Shown here: in pieces, positions 1 to 15,470 of the stretch
How positions within the stretch are numbered: position 1 is the first letter of the stretch
Layout: every line of letters begins with the position of its first letter
Assembly: GCA_026874595.1 (NCBI GenBank)
Contig: CM049310.1
Location: forward strand, 17,460,058 to 17,524,057
Length of the DNA stretch: 64,000 nucleotides
Reading direction: 5' to 3'
From: Sipunculus nudus
Taxonomy: Eukaryota > Annelida > Sipuncula > Golfingiida > Sipunculidae
Made by a program: the position numbers and the translations under genes
The notes under the pieces: generated by a model
Database searches by the model: none
The model's input: only the letters and a program-made list of their open reading frames with translations
What the model was told of the DNA's origin: nothing

Positions 1-2833
1 TTTTAAGACGATCTGCCGACAGTATAATTTTATCTGCCTTCAAATCACCCTCTTTCAGATGGATTGGCTCTAAGTAGCATTCGTTTTTGTTTTCATGCCA
101 ATAAATTTCTTATCCAAAATCATAAAACAGTGTTCAGCCACATTCAAGTTCTGTGAAAAGTTTTTAAAAAGATCATTCGTCCTACTTGTGGTCTTATTTC
201 CTCTCATTGAAAGAGAAACGGAAATTATTTTTTTCTAATGATCATTTTCAGCCCTTTATATGACTGGGCATAATATGCGCCAAACTGTGCAAAAAAAAGG
301 GACAGACATGGCAGCGAGAATATAATATTGAACGGTTTCAACGGACATTCAGTTGGTTTAATTCCGAAGTCGCAAATACTATGCCATGTGTTGTGGCCTA
401 AGTTTGTAAAATTTTCTCATGTTTTGTAACCGATATATGTGCTGTGATGAAAAATCTTAAGAGGATTGTTGTGGTAACATACTTCAAACCTGGCTTTGCC
501 ACATTTCAGTTTTATAAGGAACCGCGACAATTACGTGTAAACTCTCCAATATGTCATGAATCCATTCCGCTGATATACAAACCTCTATCGAACCAAACAT
601 TTAGTAGTCACAAAAATAAACTTTCAATTTTCCACGCTTCACATGAACTGTCGCATTTTACAGACAAAATACAATCTCCCTTAATTCTTCAGTTGAATGT
701 TTGTTGTTTTGTGAGAGAAAAAAAAGATATTTTAGGCAGGTCCCTGAAATAAAATGTTTTTTTAATTTGGATACTACAGGAGACTATTACATTTAATTAA
801 AGAAATATATTGAACATGAAACCTTGAAATTAAACGTGTTAAAGTTTAATAAAATTTTAAGATGATCATCGGAGGCAGGTATCGGATTTTTTTCCCCGAT
901 CTTCTCTACTGCAGTGAAATGACTCAGTTTTCCTTTGAACAAAAGAAAACATGCTTTAAGATCCATGAAATCCTTGGATTCTTTTAATATATTTTCAAAG
1001 TTTTGAAAGTGAATGTAGCTATTTAGGATATTCTATAATTTTAATCTGGTAGTTTGCTACGTCAGGACAAGAGGTTAAAAGCATGCTTTAGGAGGTCCAC
1101 AAAGATCTTCATTATATTTAATCACCATTATTTAAATAAAACCTTTGTGATAAAGGCGAATGAAAAGAACAAAAAAGGGAGGGTAAGAGATAAGAGTCCA
1201 TGGAAAACAGACGTGGAAAAATCCAAAACCTTTAACGATTGATAGGTTAGTTTTAACCAACAGCTTTTTTTTCAACGATTTACAGGTTAGTGTAATTTTT
1301 TTATTTACCGCTATCAAAAAGCAGGTCTTTTGAAAGAGTATGAAGTATCAGGGAATCAAACGTTAATCAGCACATCAGCTCCTTACATGAAGTCTATCCA
1401 GTTCATGACAGAGATGTGAGGCGTGGCGCCAGTTAACCAGAGATTAAAACCTCGTCTGTCATTCTATATTTGGGCATTTTGTTATTTAAATTGGGGAGGA
1501 TAAAATTGGTGCCTGGTTTCCTGTAGTTGCCAACAAGACGTACACGGCACGTTGCAGGGGCTGATGCAGTTAGGTGATGATCGGGAAGGGAATAAAAGGT
1601 GGAATATGCAGCACCGTCTCCCAGGTAACGGGATGTCAGTATAGTTATTTAATTACTGGGCAAGTCTCGAGTCCGGTAACAGTTAAGTCACACACGGTTA
1701 AATTTTGCCACAGGGATTCGGCTAAAATATTTAATTTGTATTTGACTCATCAACTGATTTATTGTTATTCTTTTACATTTTGTATAAGTCACCGTGTTTT
1801 GAATTCTCTCTTCTTCCTTTCCATATGAAGATAAATATAATTTATGCAGTCTGTGAAGGCATATCTTTGAATATAAAAACATAAAAAAAAAACTTTACTG
1901 AGGCTTAGATATTATGAACGATTTAACAATTTGTATTTTACCAAACATTTTACATCACATCTTTTCCACCTGCAAAGAAAGTTGTTAATTGCATTTAGCT
2001 TCCAAAACCAAAGGTTACAAAAGTGTTACTGTTTTTTTTCTAATGTATAAACTATATATACCGAGAGAAATGTGTCACTCGGCCATTATACACCATGTAT
2101 TGAATCCTCAATGATTTTCAATTTCACTTTTAAAAGACTTTCCAAATGGCATATGGCCCTATCATCTCTCTTTCCATGTTTAAACATGATCAAGTCTGTT
2201 TTAGTGCTTCACCGCTCCATTGTATCTCCGCTTTCGGTATCAACTATAGCGTCCATTATATTTCCATTTCAGCCACTTTGTTGTCATATTCTTTTAAGAT
2301 ATTTTATTCCATTATTTTCTTTTTTATTTTAACAATACTTCTAGAGTGCCTTGTCCAATCCCCTCAATAGATGACCTGGATGGAAATGGAAAATGGAGCT
2401 AGAAATATGTAGAAAAATTGAGTTTAAAAAATACACAGGAAAAGGAAGAATATCCTTAACTCAATTTACATGGAATTATCACTTCTAAGAGCATCTTGTA
2501 CTCGGCATGCTCTCTGATATGGACCGTTCTCAGTAAGGGTTGTATCAGTATATCGGTATATCGATACATATCGATAAACAACGTCAATACATTTTGTTAC
2601 AGATGTCTCTTTTATTGTATGTGTATGTGCAGCGCCAGCATTGGCCGTTGCTATGACGACATAGCCCGGCTCACGAGTGCGGTCTCACGTGCAAACAGCG
2701 GTCATGCTAGTCTGGGGCTTTCTCGAATGGCCGAGCCGGGCCGGCCCACGTGTGAACTCTGATATGTAGAAACACAGCGATGTTGTTCTAGATGTTTCCT
2801 GTAACGCGTGTGTTCTGTGGTTCGGAGGTTCTA
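1..2833. other. AT-rich stretch, no gene recognised
   Basis: Open frames here are short (under about 105 codons), overlap on opposite strands and show no recognisable domain. No RNA gene, inverted repeat or clear mobile element was identified. I treat this as intergenic or intronic DNA. Confidence 0.5.
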
Positions 2834-5259
<2,426 letters not shown>

Positions 5260-5520
5260 CGATGACCAGTACCCATTCACTCCTAGGTCCAGAGAGAATA
5301 CTAGGTCGAGAAGCGAATCCGGGGGGGGGGGGGAGGTCCAGTTCCCCCCTTTTTCGGCCGATGCAACCTTTTAATGAGGGTTTCAGAATAATTTTAGCGG
5401 CCAGGACCCCCCCCCCCTTTTTCCGGACCTGGGGACTTTTTTGGGCTTTGTAAGTTGTCCTACTGGGTTTGACCCCCCTTTTTCTACATCCTTGATCCGC
5501 CCCCGGACCGTAGCCTTGTG
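5260..5520. repeat. G-run/C-run low-complexity repeat
   Basis: A G-run near 5320-5332 is followed by blocks of the form C-run plus 'ccttttt' near 5345, 5408 and 5475. The repeated word looks like part of a dispersed invertebrate repeat, but I could not define its ends. An apparent 63-codon frame here is not credible. Confidence 0.4.
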
Positions 5521-5529
5521 GTATAGACT

Positions 5530-5592
5530 TTGGCCAGGAATAATTGCGGTCACAAGTCCAATGCCCTAACCATTACGTCACCACGCTCGACA
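5530..5592 (-). repeat. tRNA-derived SINE head fragment
   Basis: Read on the minus strand, the segment resembles the 5' half of a tRNA: GCGTGGTGACGTAATGG, then TTAGGGCATTGGACTTGTG, with an A-box-like D-arm and an anticodon-stem-like region. The T-arm and B box expected next are missing and the sequence continues as 'attattcctgg'. I read it as the truncated or mutated head of a tRNA-derived SINE, not a working tRNA. Confidence 0.4.
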
Positions 5593-5927
5593 TGTGCTCT
5601 TCAGGCACCCACATAAATATAATCCATTGATCAGTTAATGCTTTACTTAAGGGAATTTGTCAATAAGATAGAGAGAAAATATATGCCACAATGCCAGTAT
5701 CCAGAGCTCGACAAAACCAACTTTTCAGGGTTTCCTAAATTGTCATTTAATAAAGTTTGGACGCCAAAATAATTTGAAAATAATAGTTGCCTTGTTAATT
5801 CCGAGATGGTTACAAATATGCCCACTTTATGTGGTAAAGCAGGCTCTTTCATTATACTTTGATGGTTACATGAACATGATTTTAATAGATGCTCTTTTAA
5901 GGTTCCACTGTTTATTTACTTATTTTT

Positions 5928-6914
5928 GCTTGCCGGAAATCTTCGATTTCGGTAAGCATGTTGGTCAGTTGCGTATGTATGTGTCAATGTCTGTCTGTCT
6001 ATCTGTCCCGGGCCTAAAATTCACAGTTTTGCAGCGATCGCTTTCAAACTTACACCGTTGATATAAGACCAAAAGTCCCAGAAGCTTATTGATTTTTTGT
6101 TCATTATTGGTCAAAGGACAAGGTCAAGGTCATCGAAAAAGTCGAAAATTAATTTTCGAAATAACGTCAACAATATTGGACCTATCGTCACAAATTTAGG
6201 CTCAGTTTCTTCCTCTGGGCTTTTTCCATTATGTGGTCTAGTCGATTGGTCTCTATCTTGTGTCGCTTTGTCAGTATGTCTGTCTGTTTGTCGGTTGCCC
6301 TCATTTCGCCTGCTTGCTGTTTCTTGCGTCTTACAATTAGCAATCTATAGACCATAGTTTTGAAGGAAACTGATACATGTTATGTCTGACACTAATATCT
6401 CGAAAATAATTTTCATTTTTTTGTGATATGGCCGCTAGGGGTCACTGCAGTCGAATCTCCCCGACATATCATCATTTAGCCATATCTCCAAAACTAAAAA
6501 CCTCTATTACATTAACGATGGCCTATTTTCTTCCTCTATGTCTTCTCCATAACCTGGTTAAGTCATCTGATCTCTATCTTTCTTGTGTCACTTTATCAGT
6601 AGTACTGTCTGTTTGTCAGCTGTCTCAATTTCTCCTGTTTGCTTGTTAATGCGTCTTACATATAACATTCCTCTGTCCTCAGTTTTGCTAAAATCACTTT
6701 GTAAGTTACACATATCGTATGTGTTAAAGATGTCTGGAAGTTCTATGTGTATAGTCTAAATAGGTCAAAGGTCAAGGTAAACAAAACACGTCAAATTCTG
6801 ATTTCCTCTTATAACTTTGACAATATTTATCTTATCTTCTCAAGCAATTGCTCATTTTCTTCCTCTTCTTGTTTGCTCTTTCATTTGACTATTTCTACGT
6901 CATTTCCGGCAAGC
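5928..6914. mobile_element. 1-kb non-autonomous element with 13-bp terminal inverted repeats
   Basis: The block starts GCTTGCCGGAAAT (5928-5940) and ends with its exact reverse complement ATTTCCGGCAAGC (6902-6914). The left end also folds as a hairpin with GATTTCGGTAAGC at 5945-5957. Inside are 'tgtctgtctgtc' tracts, 'aaggtcaaggtca' words and the word 'atatggccgctaggggtc' near 6427. The same words occur, reverse-complemented, in the larger copy at 38951-41220. No transposase is present, so it is probably a non-autonomous DNA element. The superfamily is unknown and no target duplication was established. Confidence 0.6.
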
Positions 6915-7313
6915 GCTCGACCTCATGTCGTCTTGTTTTTTCGGCGCTGAATGAAGGTGTTTAAATAACAATATGGTATAAAGGATCTATGATCTGCGAA
7001 TGGGTATCAGAAACAGCTACAGCTGTTTATTTTCGCACCTTTTCTTTATTTTCTTTATATCCAAAAATGCCAAAGACAGTTCAGGAACGAAAGGGTGGTG
7101 TAGGGGTACAGGGGACCCCTTACCTTCCTGTCTAATATGTATTATAACTTTATTTACTGATAACACTTTTAAGGAAATTTTAAACAAATCCAGATTTGCT
7201 ATTGATGGTTAAAATTTAATTATACAGTCCGACGACTACCTCATAGAAATCATTTATAATAAATCAACAAAATAACTTGTTTTTTTTAAAGTCCAAGTTG
7301 ATTTCTCACTTGA

Positions 7314-7367
<54 letters not shown>

Positions 7368-7934
7368 ATACCGTATATGACTAAATATCTTCTATTGGTA
7401 ACTAGTTGAGACGGCAGATTCTTAAATATGTACTTATCCAAGCCTGAAGTATACGCTCCATCACACTAGACCAAGCTCTCGCCAGGTATAACGGGACAAG
7501 GACACAGGTGCCCATGTCTAACTCTTTCTATATATTTGTGTAGCTGACTAATTATGTACCTTACTTATTCCTATTACGGTACCTCATTCAATAGTACTTT
7601 CAAAAGGATTACAGCTCCCTTTTCGTAATACAGCATTTGTAACCTTACCAACGAATATCTTCAGCAGGTACCTTGATGATACTTTAACAAGGAGTTAATA
7701 AATTAAAACTCAATTTTCCTAATGCAAATTTTGTATCCTTACCAAATCATCAGCCCTATTGTACCTTATTGTTTCTTTAACAAGGAAGGAATTAATTAAA
7801 GCGCTATATTATCCTAATGCAACGTTTGTATCAACGCATTTCATCAGCAGGCACCTTAATTGTACATCAATGTAACGTTCACACAGTGTTAATTAATTAC
7901 AGCTCAAAACGGCATTTGTATATCAAGATTTTAA
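6915..7934. other. Stretch with a (TA)n array, otherwise empty
   Basis: It contains a TA-rich array at about 7316-7370 and no credible coding sequence or RNA gene. Confidence 0.45.
7316..7370. repeat. (TA)n microsatellite
   Basis: About 55 bases of TA repeat, interrupted once by 'ttta'. Confidence 0.95.
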
Positions 7935-8140
7935 CAGATTACATTAGGGTCTTTCAACTCAATAAACACAAAATCTTGTATAAACAACATGCAGGTCCAC
8001 CAATACTCAAGGTAAGAAAAATTGTGCATGGTTTATCACCAAACCTGTTACATGATATATTTGAACTAAATATTAAAATGTATAACTTGTGAGGACAATA
8101 TCAGTCAAATTACCAAATTAATATTATTTTTACTGGTTTT
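7935..8140 (+). pseudogene. LINE reverse transcriptase C-terminal fragment
   Basis: The + strand frame encodes KIVHGLSPNLLHDIF followed about 8 residues later by YNL, then a stop where an Arg codon is expected. The pattern 'K-I-V-H-G-L-S-P-x-x-L-x-D-x-F ... Y-N-L-R-G' is the region after the RT domain of many invertebrate LINE pol proteins, in a segment close to the pol C-terminus. Only about 50 to 60 codons survive, with no RT catalytic core and no endonuclease, so this is a dead 5'-truncated insertion. The flanking frame upstream (from about 7817) is weakly protein-like but not recognised. The assignment rests on recall of the family motif. Confidence 0.5.
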
Positions 8141-8150
8141 TATAACTGTC

Positions 8151-9979
8151 ATCATATTTGCATATGACTTAACTGTTTTCATACACCTGGGACTTTAATT
8201 CAAGTTATTAAGAAATGAACGCTGCATTCAATCGATTAATCAGTCATAGATATTCAAAAATAAATATTATTATTGACTTATAAAATATTTTATCATATTT
8301 TTTATTCTTAACACTATAGTCAGCATAGCACCATGTATATGCTGGTGTTTTTAAGATGCTCGCTTAAAACAGTATAAAGATTATGATACACAATTCAGCA
8401 CATTTTCAGATATGAAACAGTTGCATATGCGTCCATTTGAGAATTAATCTGCTTCTTGGCAACAAGAAAGGAAGAAAATAACTTGATATCACTACAAAGT
8501 AAGGAGTATAACAACTTAATACTCTTAATAAGAAGCTGCAGTAAAGTTGTCAATACATGTTAACACTGAGATCAAACTTACATCAAAAGCAAAAAAAAAG
8601 GCATTGTCACCTGTTCCCTCCTGGAGGCCACATTCGTATATAAAACAATGCATGATAAAATTACCAAATTATCAAAATGCATTTAGACATCTCATAGAAG
8701 AGTGAAAGAAAAACACAAAAAACCCACAGGCAAGAAGATCAGATTATGTACGGTGCAGACCCAGGGTTACAAATTCAGTGAAATCAAAGTCCTATATGTA
8801 CCCAAAAATATCTAATTTTTTTATTCATTGTAAGTGTAACAGTTTATAATACTCAATTTACATTTGCAATCAACATAAAAGCTGGATATTATGAACATCT
8901 TGAAAAGAAGAAAGTGGCCTATTAAGCAAAAAGGCGGTATAACAAATAACATTTATTTCTTAACCCTATGTGTGTCTAAACGTTACGCATTTCTAATTTA
9001 ATTTCTTTTTACAAGTTCTTTTTTCCAGTTTTGATTACCACAAAATAAAACAGATGGCAGGGTTCTTGACAGGTTTAGTTGGCAAAAGGATGAAATCCCC
9101 CGTGTGAAGAAATAAAAAAATGAATAAGTGAACCGTCGTATTAAAAATCCCTTCAGTTGTAGACCAAACTGAAACAATCTGTATTTGAAATTCTCCAATG
9201 ACTACGATATATAGGAATTTCTGCATTTAGAAAGATTAAATGATCCAGGAAAACAGATAAAATGTCGGCATGTCAACGATTTTTTATTAAGGTAAGCCGG
9301 CCCGAAAAAGCATTAAGATGGCGGCAAAAACACCTTCCATCGTAAACAACAAGCTCTTACGTTTTCTTTAGTTCAATTAGTCCCTATTGTACTGTCACTT
9401 TTAATATTGTCAGGAAGTGCCTACTTTCATATGTGAAAAAGGATGATGTCTGCAATTAAATTATATTTGGGTAGTTGTGTAGTGCCAAATCGGTAAATTT
9501 GCCGTTTAGATAAATAAAGAATAAACTGTGAGTAATGAACATCAATGACTTCTTCATTAGGCACGAATTTCTTTTGGACTTTGTGTTAAGTTCATTTGAC
9601 AGATTGCCAACTTAACATCTCGACTTTTCATTGATTTTAGTTTTATTCACATGTGCATGTTTGAACGCTTGAAACTGTTTTCATTGATCCATATAGCTCA
9701 AAATGAATTGATCACGGGATATGGGTACCTAAGCCAATTTTAATTTGCACTATATAGCTTAACTTACATGCATTCAAATTTAACAGACATATATTTGCAT
9801 ATGTATATTTCTATCAGCTGTTGCTATCCATTTACCAGCAGACAACAGAGGTGGATATGGGCTCTTAGAAAATCAGGGTGCTGAGCACCCTGTCATAGGT
9901 AAACTGATGTGCCAGTAATTTTAATGATAAACTGTATACATCAGTCACGCATGCAGAACTATAGGGTAAAATCGGCACG
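8151..9979. other. Stretch with no recognised gene
   Basis: AT-rich DNA. Short minus-strand frames near 9000-9230 overlap one another and show no domain. Nothing else was identified. Confidence 0.45.
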
Positions 9980-10052
9980 AGATGCTTAGCGCCAACTCTA
10001 AGACGCTGAGCGTTACATCTGAGACGATTAGCGCTAAATCTCAAACGATGAG
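9980..10052. repeat. 21-bp degenerate tandem repeat, about 3.5 copies
   Basis: Three exact 21-base steps begin at 9980, 10001 and 10022, with a partial fourth at 10043. Each follows the pattern agaYg-TtagcgYYaaatcT. Stops occur in the apparent frames, so the multiple-of-3 period is not evidence for coding. Confidence 0.6.
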
Positions 10053-10059
10053 AAAGGTG

Positions 10060-10545
10060 ATGAAAGGTCCCTGGGGCTCCGGGAGGCCAAAACGGCAGTT
10101 TTCGAAAGCTAAAAACTGCAGTGGACGTCCGTGACGGTCCGGGGAGTTGGCGACATCCGGGATGGTCCGTGTAGCCGCCATGTAGGGTCCGGGGACAGCA
10201 GTAGCTCTGACTTGATTGTCCGTGTGAGTCCTTGACGGTCCGGGATGGTCCGTGTTCATACGGGGCTGTCCGTGTCTCTGCCGTATTGATCCGTGTTGGC
10301 CCGTCGCTCGGCCGTGACTTTCCGGTCCTTGGTGTCCTCCGTGTTTTTTCCCGGGTTCGTCCGGTAGTTGTCGTATTGTTGGACGATCATCGACGCTCAA
10401 AACCCCAAAATGAGCACGGATCATTCCGGATATTGATCCGGCGGGATCCGGTACTTTTCGGGACTGCCTTGTTCATCCGTGTTTATATGGGACTTGGACT
10501 CAAAGCTTTGGCTTGGCATGTGAGCTGTTAGTGTTCACACTTGGC
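10060..10545. repeat. CpG-rich block of degenerate 'GGTCCGTG' words
   Basis: GC- and CpG-rich DNA inside AT-rich surroundings, made of irregularly spaced variants of 'ggtccgtgt', 'gacggtccggg' and 'ccgtgttc'. Open frames on both strands reflect lack of AT stop codons and have no domain content. It is comparable in character to the CpG-rich block at 63060-63640. A mobile-element interior is more likely than a promoter island, as no gene is adjacent. Confidence 0.45.
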
Positions 10546-10555
10546 CGGTTCCGTT

Positions 10556-11055
10556 GACTTTTGACTTCGGATGTACATAGGGACCGCCATGTAAAGTATA
10601 CCGGCAAGGCCAGGTCAACTGCACACCTGTTAAGAGCAAAACAATTTGTTTTGTGTACTTGAACTGCCAATTCTCACAGAATCTACCTTTAAAGCAAAAT
10701 ACAACACTTTTCCAAAAACATAGTGGGTAATATCCCAAGTATTGGGACTGATTTGGACCGCAGGAGGATGCAGTTCACACCAGAAAGTCCACCCGAGATG
10801 GCGATGTATAAGGCATTTGTGATATACTGAACTTCCTAGTTTAATAACTGTCGGGAGCTGGTCATATTTCCTGTTTTGCAACAAACATATATCAAGCCAA
10901 CACAAAACACATTCTTATGGGAAATCAATGTATTCTGTGTGAAAACTGTGATATTTTCATAGACGAGTCGGCGGCACAAGAAATGGCAACCCGGTGCATT
11001 TCCGGCGAGCTTCACCATAATTGGTGGTATATTATTCGGCCATAGATGCATCCAA
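10556..11055 (+). repeat. Dispersed repeat, copy A of a ~0.5-kb family
   Basis: The segment aligns by eye in direct orientation with 45560-46040. Shared words include 'ccgccatgtaaa-tat-ccggcaagg', 'gcacacctgtt', 'ggcgatgtataag-cattt', 'atcaatgtattct' and 'agacgagtc'. No coding capacity is seen. Its nature (old DNA element, SINE-like or duplicated host sequence) is unresolved. Confidence 0.6.
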
Positions 11056-11559
11056 GGCTAGAAGTCAACGACATCGGCCGAGTTTTTCCGAATTTAAATG
11101 TGCACTGGAAACGGTTTCAAACCGACTTGTAATTTCCGTGTGAACGTCTAACTGCTTTAATAACATTTCCTCATGGGCTGAATATCATGCTAAATGGTTA
11201 ACCATGTTAACATGGGTATCGTCAAAGCACAAAGCGATGCTACTTTCCAGATTGCATCGATTCATGTTTGACCACGGGATGACCTATGCCTTTGATATCT
11301 ACCGACACGGCCGTGGGTATCCAGGTACCCTCCATGACAGCTATTCATCATGATCAATGCTGCTAAATATGTTCACAATGCGTTGCTGAATGTATATCAA
11401 TACGCTTTATGTTCGTGGGAGTGGTATTTCAGATAGCCTAGTCACTGCCGATCAGATATTAACATTTTGCAGTTAGTTGAACAACACCATTTGCGTGTAT
11501 CGGAGCGGCGTCATGACGGATGCACGTGATAGAGACACGGCCGTTTGCATAATTAAATG

Positions 11560-12880
11560 GAATATCAAACAAAAGGTCCCAGAAATCTTCGAAATCAGGG
11601 AAAGCCTTGAGTTCCCTTTTTTCAGGAGACAAAAATAGGGAATATGAGAAATAGCCTCAGATCCGTAAAAATCAGGGGATTTGATCGTCCTAAAAAAGGA
11701 AGCGACAAGTCTATCATATTTTGTCTCAGCACCTCCACTTGATAATTGGCTGTGGTGTTTTTATTTTACCTCAGTTGATGGTAAGTCATCTGAGCTACAG
11801 CAATCGCCCTTTATGGTCATCCTTTTTTTTGACCGGGCATCCGGTGGTCTGTTAGTAGGTCACAAATTGTAACCATTGGACCTGGAATTGAGTAATGCAG
11901 AGTCAAAGGAAGTCCTCAGTCGATTTCCAGGAAAACCGAAATCACACGGGCCTTCGGGCAAAAATCGGTATTTTGAGGTCCCGTGAGTCAGACAGGGCAC
12001 ATATCATAAATACATAGAAATTTGAAATTAGGTCACTGTGACCTTTATTCTGTGTGAGGAAATATGATTTCAGCACTGCGACAGTCAGAAGCGCACAAAT
12101 CGTTATAGGTGGACCCAGAAAAGTATAATAAGTAACATTCCCAGTGCTTCTGATTTAATCTCATAATTCATAAATGCTGTCGCTATGGTGTATATTCTGT
12201 AAAATATGGACAGAAAGCAAGAATTACAGCAGCCTTAACTTCAGACAGTGTATTAATCTTAACCATTATACCTGTTCCTTAAAATACAGAGTTTATGTTG
12301 TGATATCTTTCTAGAAAACTGAAATTAGGTCAGATTGACCCATATACTGTAAGCTTTTGGAAATTAGGATTTTGTGCTCCATGAAATTCAATCAGGGCAC
12401 AAATTATACCTTTTTGAGGGAGGTCCATGTGAAATCTCCTTGAAAGCCTGGAATCACTGTGACCTTTCTACTGGGTGGGAGCTGCTTAGATATAAACCTA
12501 ATGTGACTAATTTTTGAGCGCCCTGAATGTAAGATGGACATAAATTGTAACAGTTTGACCTAGCAACTGCTTTCAGATCAAAACTATTGACCTTTAAGCT
12601 TCTTTCTTAGCACTCAGAGAATTCTTGGAGATTTCTTCGAAACCGGGAATGAGGTTAGTGTAAGTAATATTTTACCAACTATGGACAAAAGCATGTTTTT
12701 AAGCACTGAAATCATTTGTTGAAATATTCAAGGTTGCTTCGCAAATATTTAGCATTAGATCATAAAACTTAATAAAATGAAAACATTTTAAACGTCAGAA
12801 TTAAACAAGATATAGGTCCAACGGCTTCTACACACAAACACTTGTTACATGTCACAACAATTATTCATCTGGGCCTTATG
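11560..12880. repeat. Diverged ~140-bp tandem repeat
   Basis: Variants of 'cacaaattgtaac' recur near 11862, 11998, 12092, 12397 and 12538, and variants of 'gtgaccttt-t-ctg' recur ahead of several of them, with steps near 95-150 bases. The units are old and heavily mutated. No gene is seen. Confidence 0.4.
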
Positions 12881-14208
12881 GCCGGTTAGCTACTTGTACA
12901 ATATGAAAATCCATAATCAGCTCTGCAGCAACAGTGTATGTAAAAAACCAGTGTCTTAGTTCATCATATTCAATTCAAATGCTGTTCACAGAGGACCTGT
13001 CTGACGAGGAATACTCAAATAATAAAAGGTTGAAAAAATAATCCGGAAAATTTTATAATTCATCAATGAAAATCAGATAATCAGTACATGTGTATCATAA
13101 TGAAGTCATGATTACAATTTTTCACGATTCTGTATTACGTAGGCGAATGAAAAGCAACATCAAGGATAAAGGTTCCACTTTCAAGCATTGGACTAAAATG
13201 TTACGCGTTATCGCAGTAATAGTTCTGCCATTGTCATCAATCTGAATCGGTCACCCCTGCTAATGTGGTGACGAATTCCTATCGTCGTAAGCATTAACGT
13301 ATGCGGTTGTCCAAAAGGCAACAAGACCTCAGCCTTTACATCCAAGTTGTGATCGTGACCTTTGGGCAACCAGGCATGGGCTGTGATTAAATTTATTTGT
13401 GAAAACATAAAATTTCCATGCATTTTTCATCAAAATTACTTTAGAAATTTATTGTAAAGGAAATAAAACTTAATAGTTAATATCTAAAACGGGGATGTCA
13501 TTGGTGTCAAGTTGCTTTATTGTTAGATGAAGACACTGCTGAGCGTAGAATGAATTATCGCTTCAGAACATTAGCATTGCTACGGTGTTCTTTAGAAATA
13601 GTTATACAGCGGGTGTGCAGTGTTATTGAAGGAGCAAACCTGATGAAATTCGTGGTTTTTTTTATATATTTATGCCTCTGATGAGAACAGTGGAAACTTT
13701 ACAGACCTCTCTAAATGCAGGGCGTTCTAAGTGTAGTCTCTATTTCATGAACGCTTTGAACATTACAAGTGTCTGTGTGGCCGTTCAAGCCACAGCAATG
13801 TTGGATCGCTTTACGTAATCATTAAAAACCAATCCTTTGGCTTTAAAGTGACGATAAACCAGTGGAGAAAAAATTACAGTCTTTGAGGTCAAGGCATGAA
13901 GCAGTTTAAGATGATTTATTGTTTGCTTTAGGTTTTATATGGATCTGGTTGTTATAGAATGATAACACGAAAAAAATATGCGATCACGGGTAAACCGAAT
14001 ATTTAGAAAACCGCTTATTCTGGATCTCGGAAATTAACGGTATAACTCACCCCGCCCATTTTATTCAAATTATCTAGCTTATCGACCTCAATTTGCATTT
14101 TTTTAAATATAAGGGATTATTTGTGTGTTTCTGCGTCGTTTTAGAAAACTCTTCAGTTTATTTTATTACACTTTAACCCTTTACTTGGGGAAAAGGATCA
14201 CTTAACTT

Positions 14209-14209
<1 letters not shown>
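12881..14209. other. Stretch with no recognised gene
   Basis: I looked here for exons encoding TM1-TM3 of the downstream GPCR and found none. Short frames show no domain. Confidence 0.4.
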
Positions 14210-14249
<40 letters not shown>

Positions 14250-14252
<3 letters not shown>

Positions 14253-15467
14253 TGGAACCCCGCCTTGCGACCACCCCACAATTGCGACCACCCCACAATT
14301 ACGACCATTTTGCTTGGTCCCGAATTTTTTTTAGTTTATTTATGTTTAAAAATGACTCAAAATTACGACCACCCCTGAATTCAGAATTACGACCAGATTT
14401 CCTGGCCCCAGCGCTAATGCGACCCCGCTAATGCGACCACCGCCGAGAAGTACTGAAACAACATTTGTCACGAGTCAATGGCTGCGTCTTGTCACAGGCG
14501 CCTTAACGAAAGATCAAAGCGGGTAACAAGGTTTCTTAACCCGAGTGTTAATCTGGTCCCGCATATCTTCCCGACTCGGTGTCTTCGCTGAGACTCGTTG
14601 AGGTGTAGGTTATAGATCAAAGAGGGTAACCACCGGCCTGATTACTTAACGAGCCGGTCTGACCTAGGGTCAGATGCTAATTGCCCCTCAGTGATCACCT
14701 TTATTACAGCTACCCTAAGTGTGGGGTTGCAGGCTTAATATTTCAACTCATCACATATTGTTCGATCCTAATTGGTAAAATTAACGACCTAGTTAATCCT
14801 AAATGTGTTCATACCTTACTGACACTGAGTATTGAGCAGTCAGTAAAATGTATAAATAAAGCTTGCATCGGGGGAAAATCCCTCACATTAATTTGCCTTT
14901 TCTGATAGATCGTTGTCAGTTTATTTCTCTACTGGTTAAGTTTGCATTTAAATTGCTTGCTGTTAGGCAACCATGCCTCTGAAAGAGCTCTCCTTGAAGG
15001 ATAAAGTAGCGTTAATCAAGGCGGCAACACCACGCGCAGTCAGCACCAAATGGCTCAGCAGTTTAGCGTCGAGAAAGCTCAAGTGCACGCAATATATACT
15101 CAAGCGGAAGGCCAAATATATGACAGCCACGTATTATGTTCAATATGCATTCAGTAGGTTGTAATCGTATTGCCTTAGTGTTATTATTTGTTCATCATTA
15201 GTCACTACGTATGTGTACATGTGTATTAATTTTCATCATGAATAAATATGTTCAGCTACACACAAAAAAAAAATCATAATAAGGGTCCTCCGCTAAGTAA
15301 AATATTTTGTTAAAATTCACATTAAAGATATGCAATAGATAAACTCTGATACCCATTAAATATCAGCGTGTTATATGCGACCACGATAAGAGTTTCACAA
15401 ATACGACCACCCTCAAATTACGACCACTTTGCTCAGTCCCCAGGGTGGTCGTAATTGTGGGGTTCCA

Positions 15468-15470
<3 letters not shown>
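14250..15470 (+). mobile_element. Tigger/pogo-type DNA element with deleted transposase
   Basis: The element begins CAGTGGAACCCC and ends GGGGTTCCACTG. It is flanked by TA on both sides (14248-14249 and 15471-15472), as expected for the Tc1/mariner-pogo superfamily, whose Tigger members start CAGT and duplicate TA. Subterminal copies of 'attacgaccac' and its complement extend the inverted ends to roughly 70-100 bases. At 1221 bp it is about half the usual autonomous length, and inside only the start of a transposase remains. It sits exactly inside a (TA)n array (14210-14249 on the left, 15471-15498 on the right), so the flanking TA does not prove a true duplication. Confidence 0.85.
14973..15164 (+). 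pseudogene. Truncated Tigger-like transposase, N-terminal DNA-binding part only
   Basis: The 63-codon frame starts MPLKELSLKDKVALIK and contains YILKRKAKYM near residues 41-50. This matches the pattern of the CENP-B N-terminal / psq helix-turn-helix that opens pogo/Tigger transposases, where a 'LSL-x-x-K-V' helix is followed by a recognition helix ending in 'ILK-x-K'. The CENP-B second DNA-binding domain and the DDE nuclease expected in a full protein of about 450-550 residues are absent. The sequence between the stop and the right terminal repeat is only about 300 bases. The protein would bind terminal repeats at most. It is probably non-functional. Confidence 0.65.

Noticed and set aside
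10041-10531. Frames of 99 and 127 codons on opposite strands as genes
   Set aside because: They lie in a CpG-rich degenerate repeat, overlap each other and have no domain.
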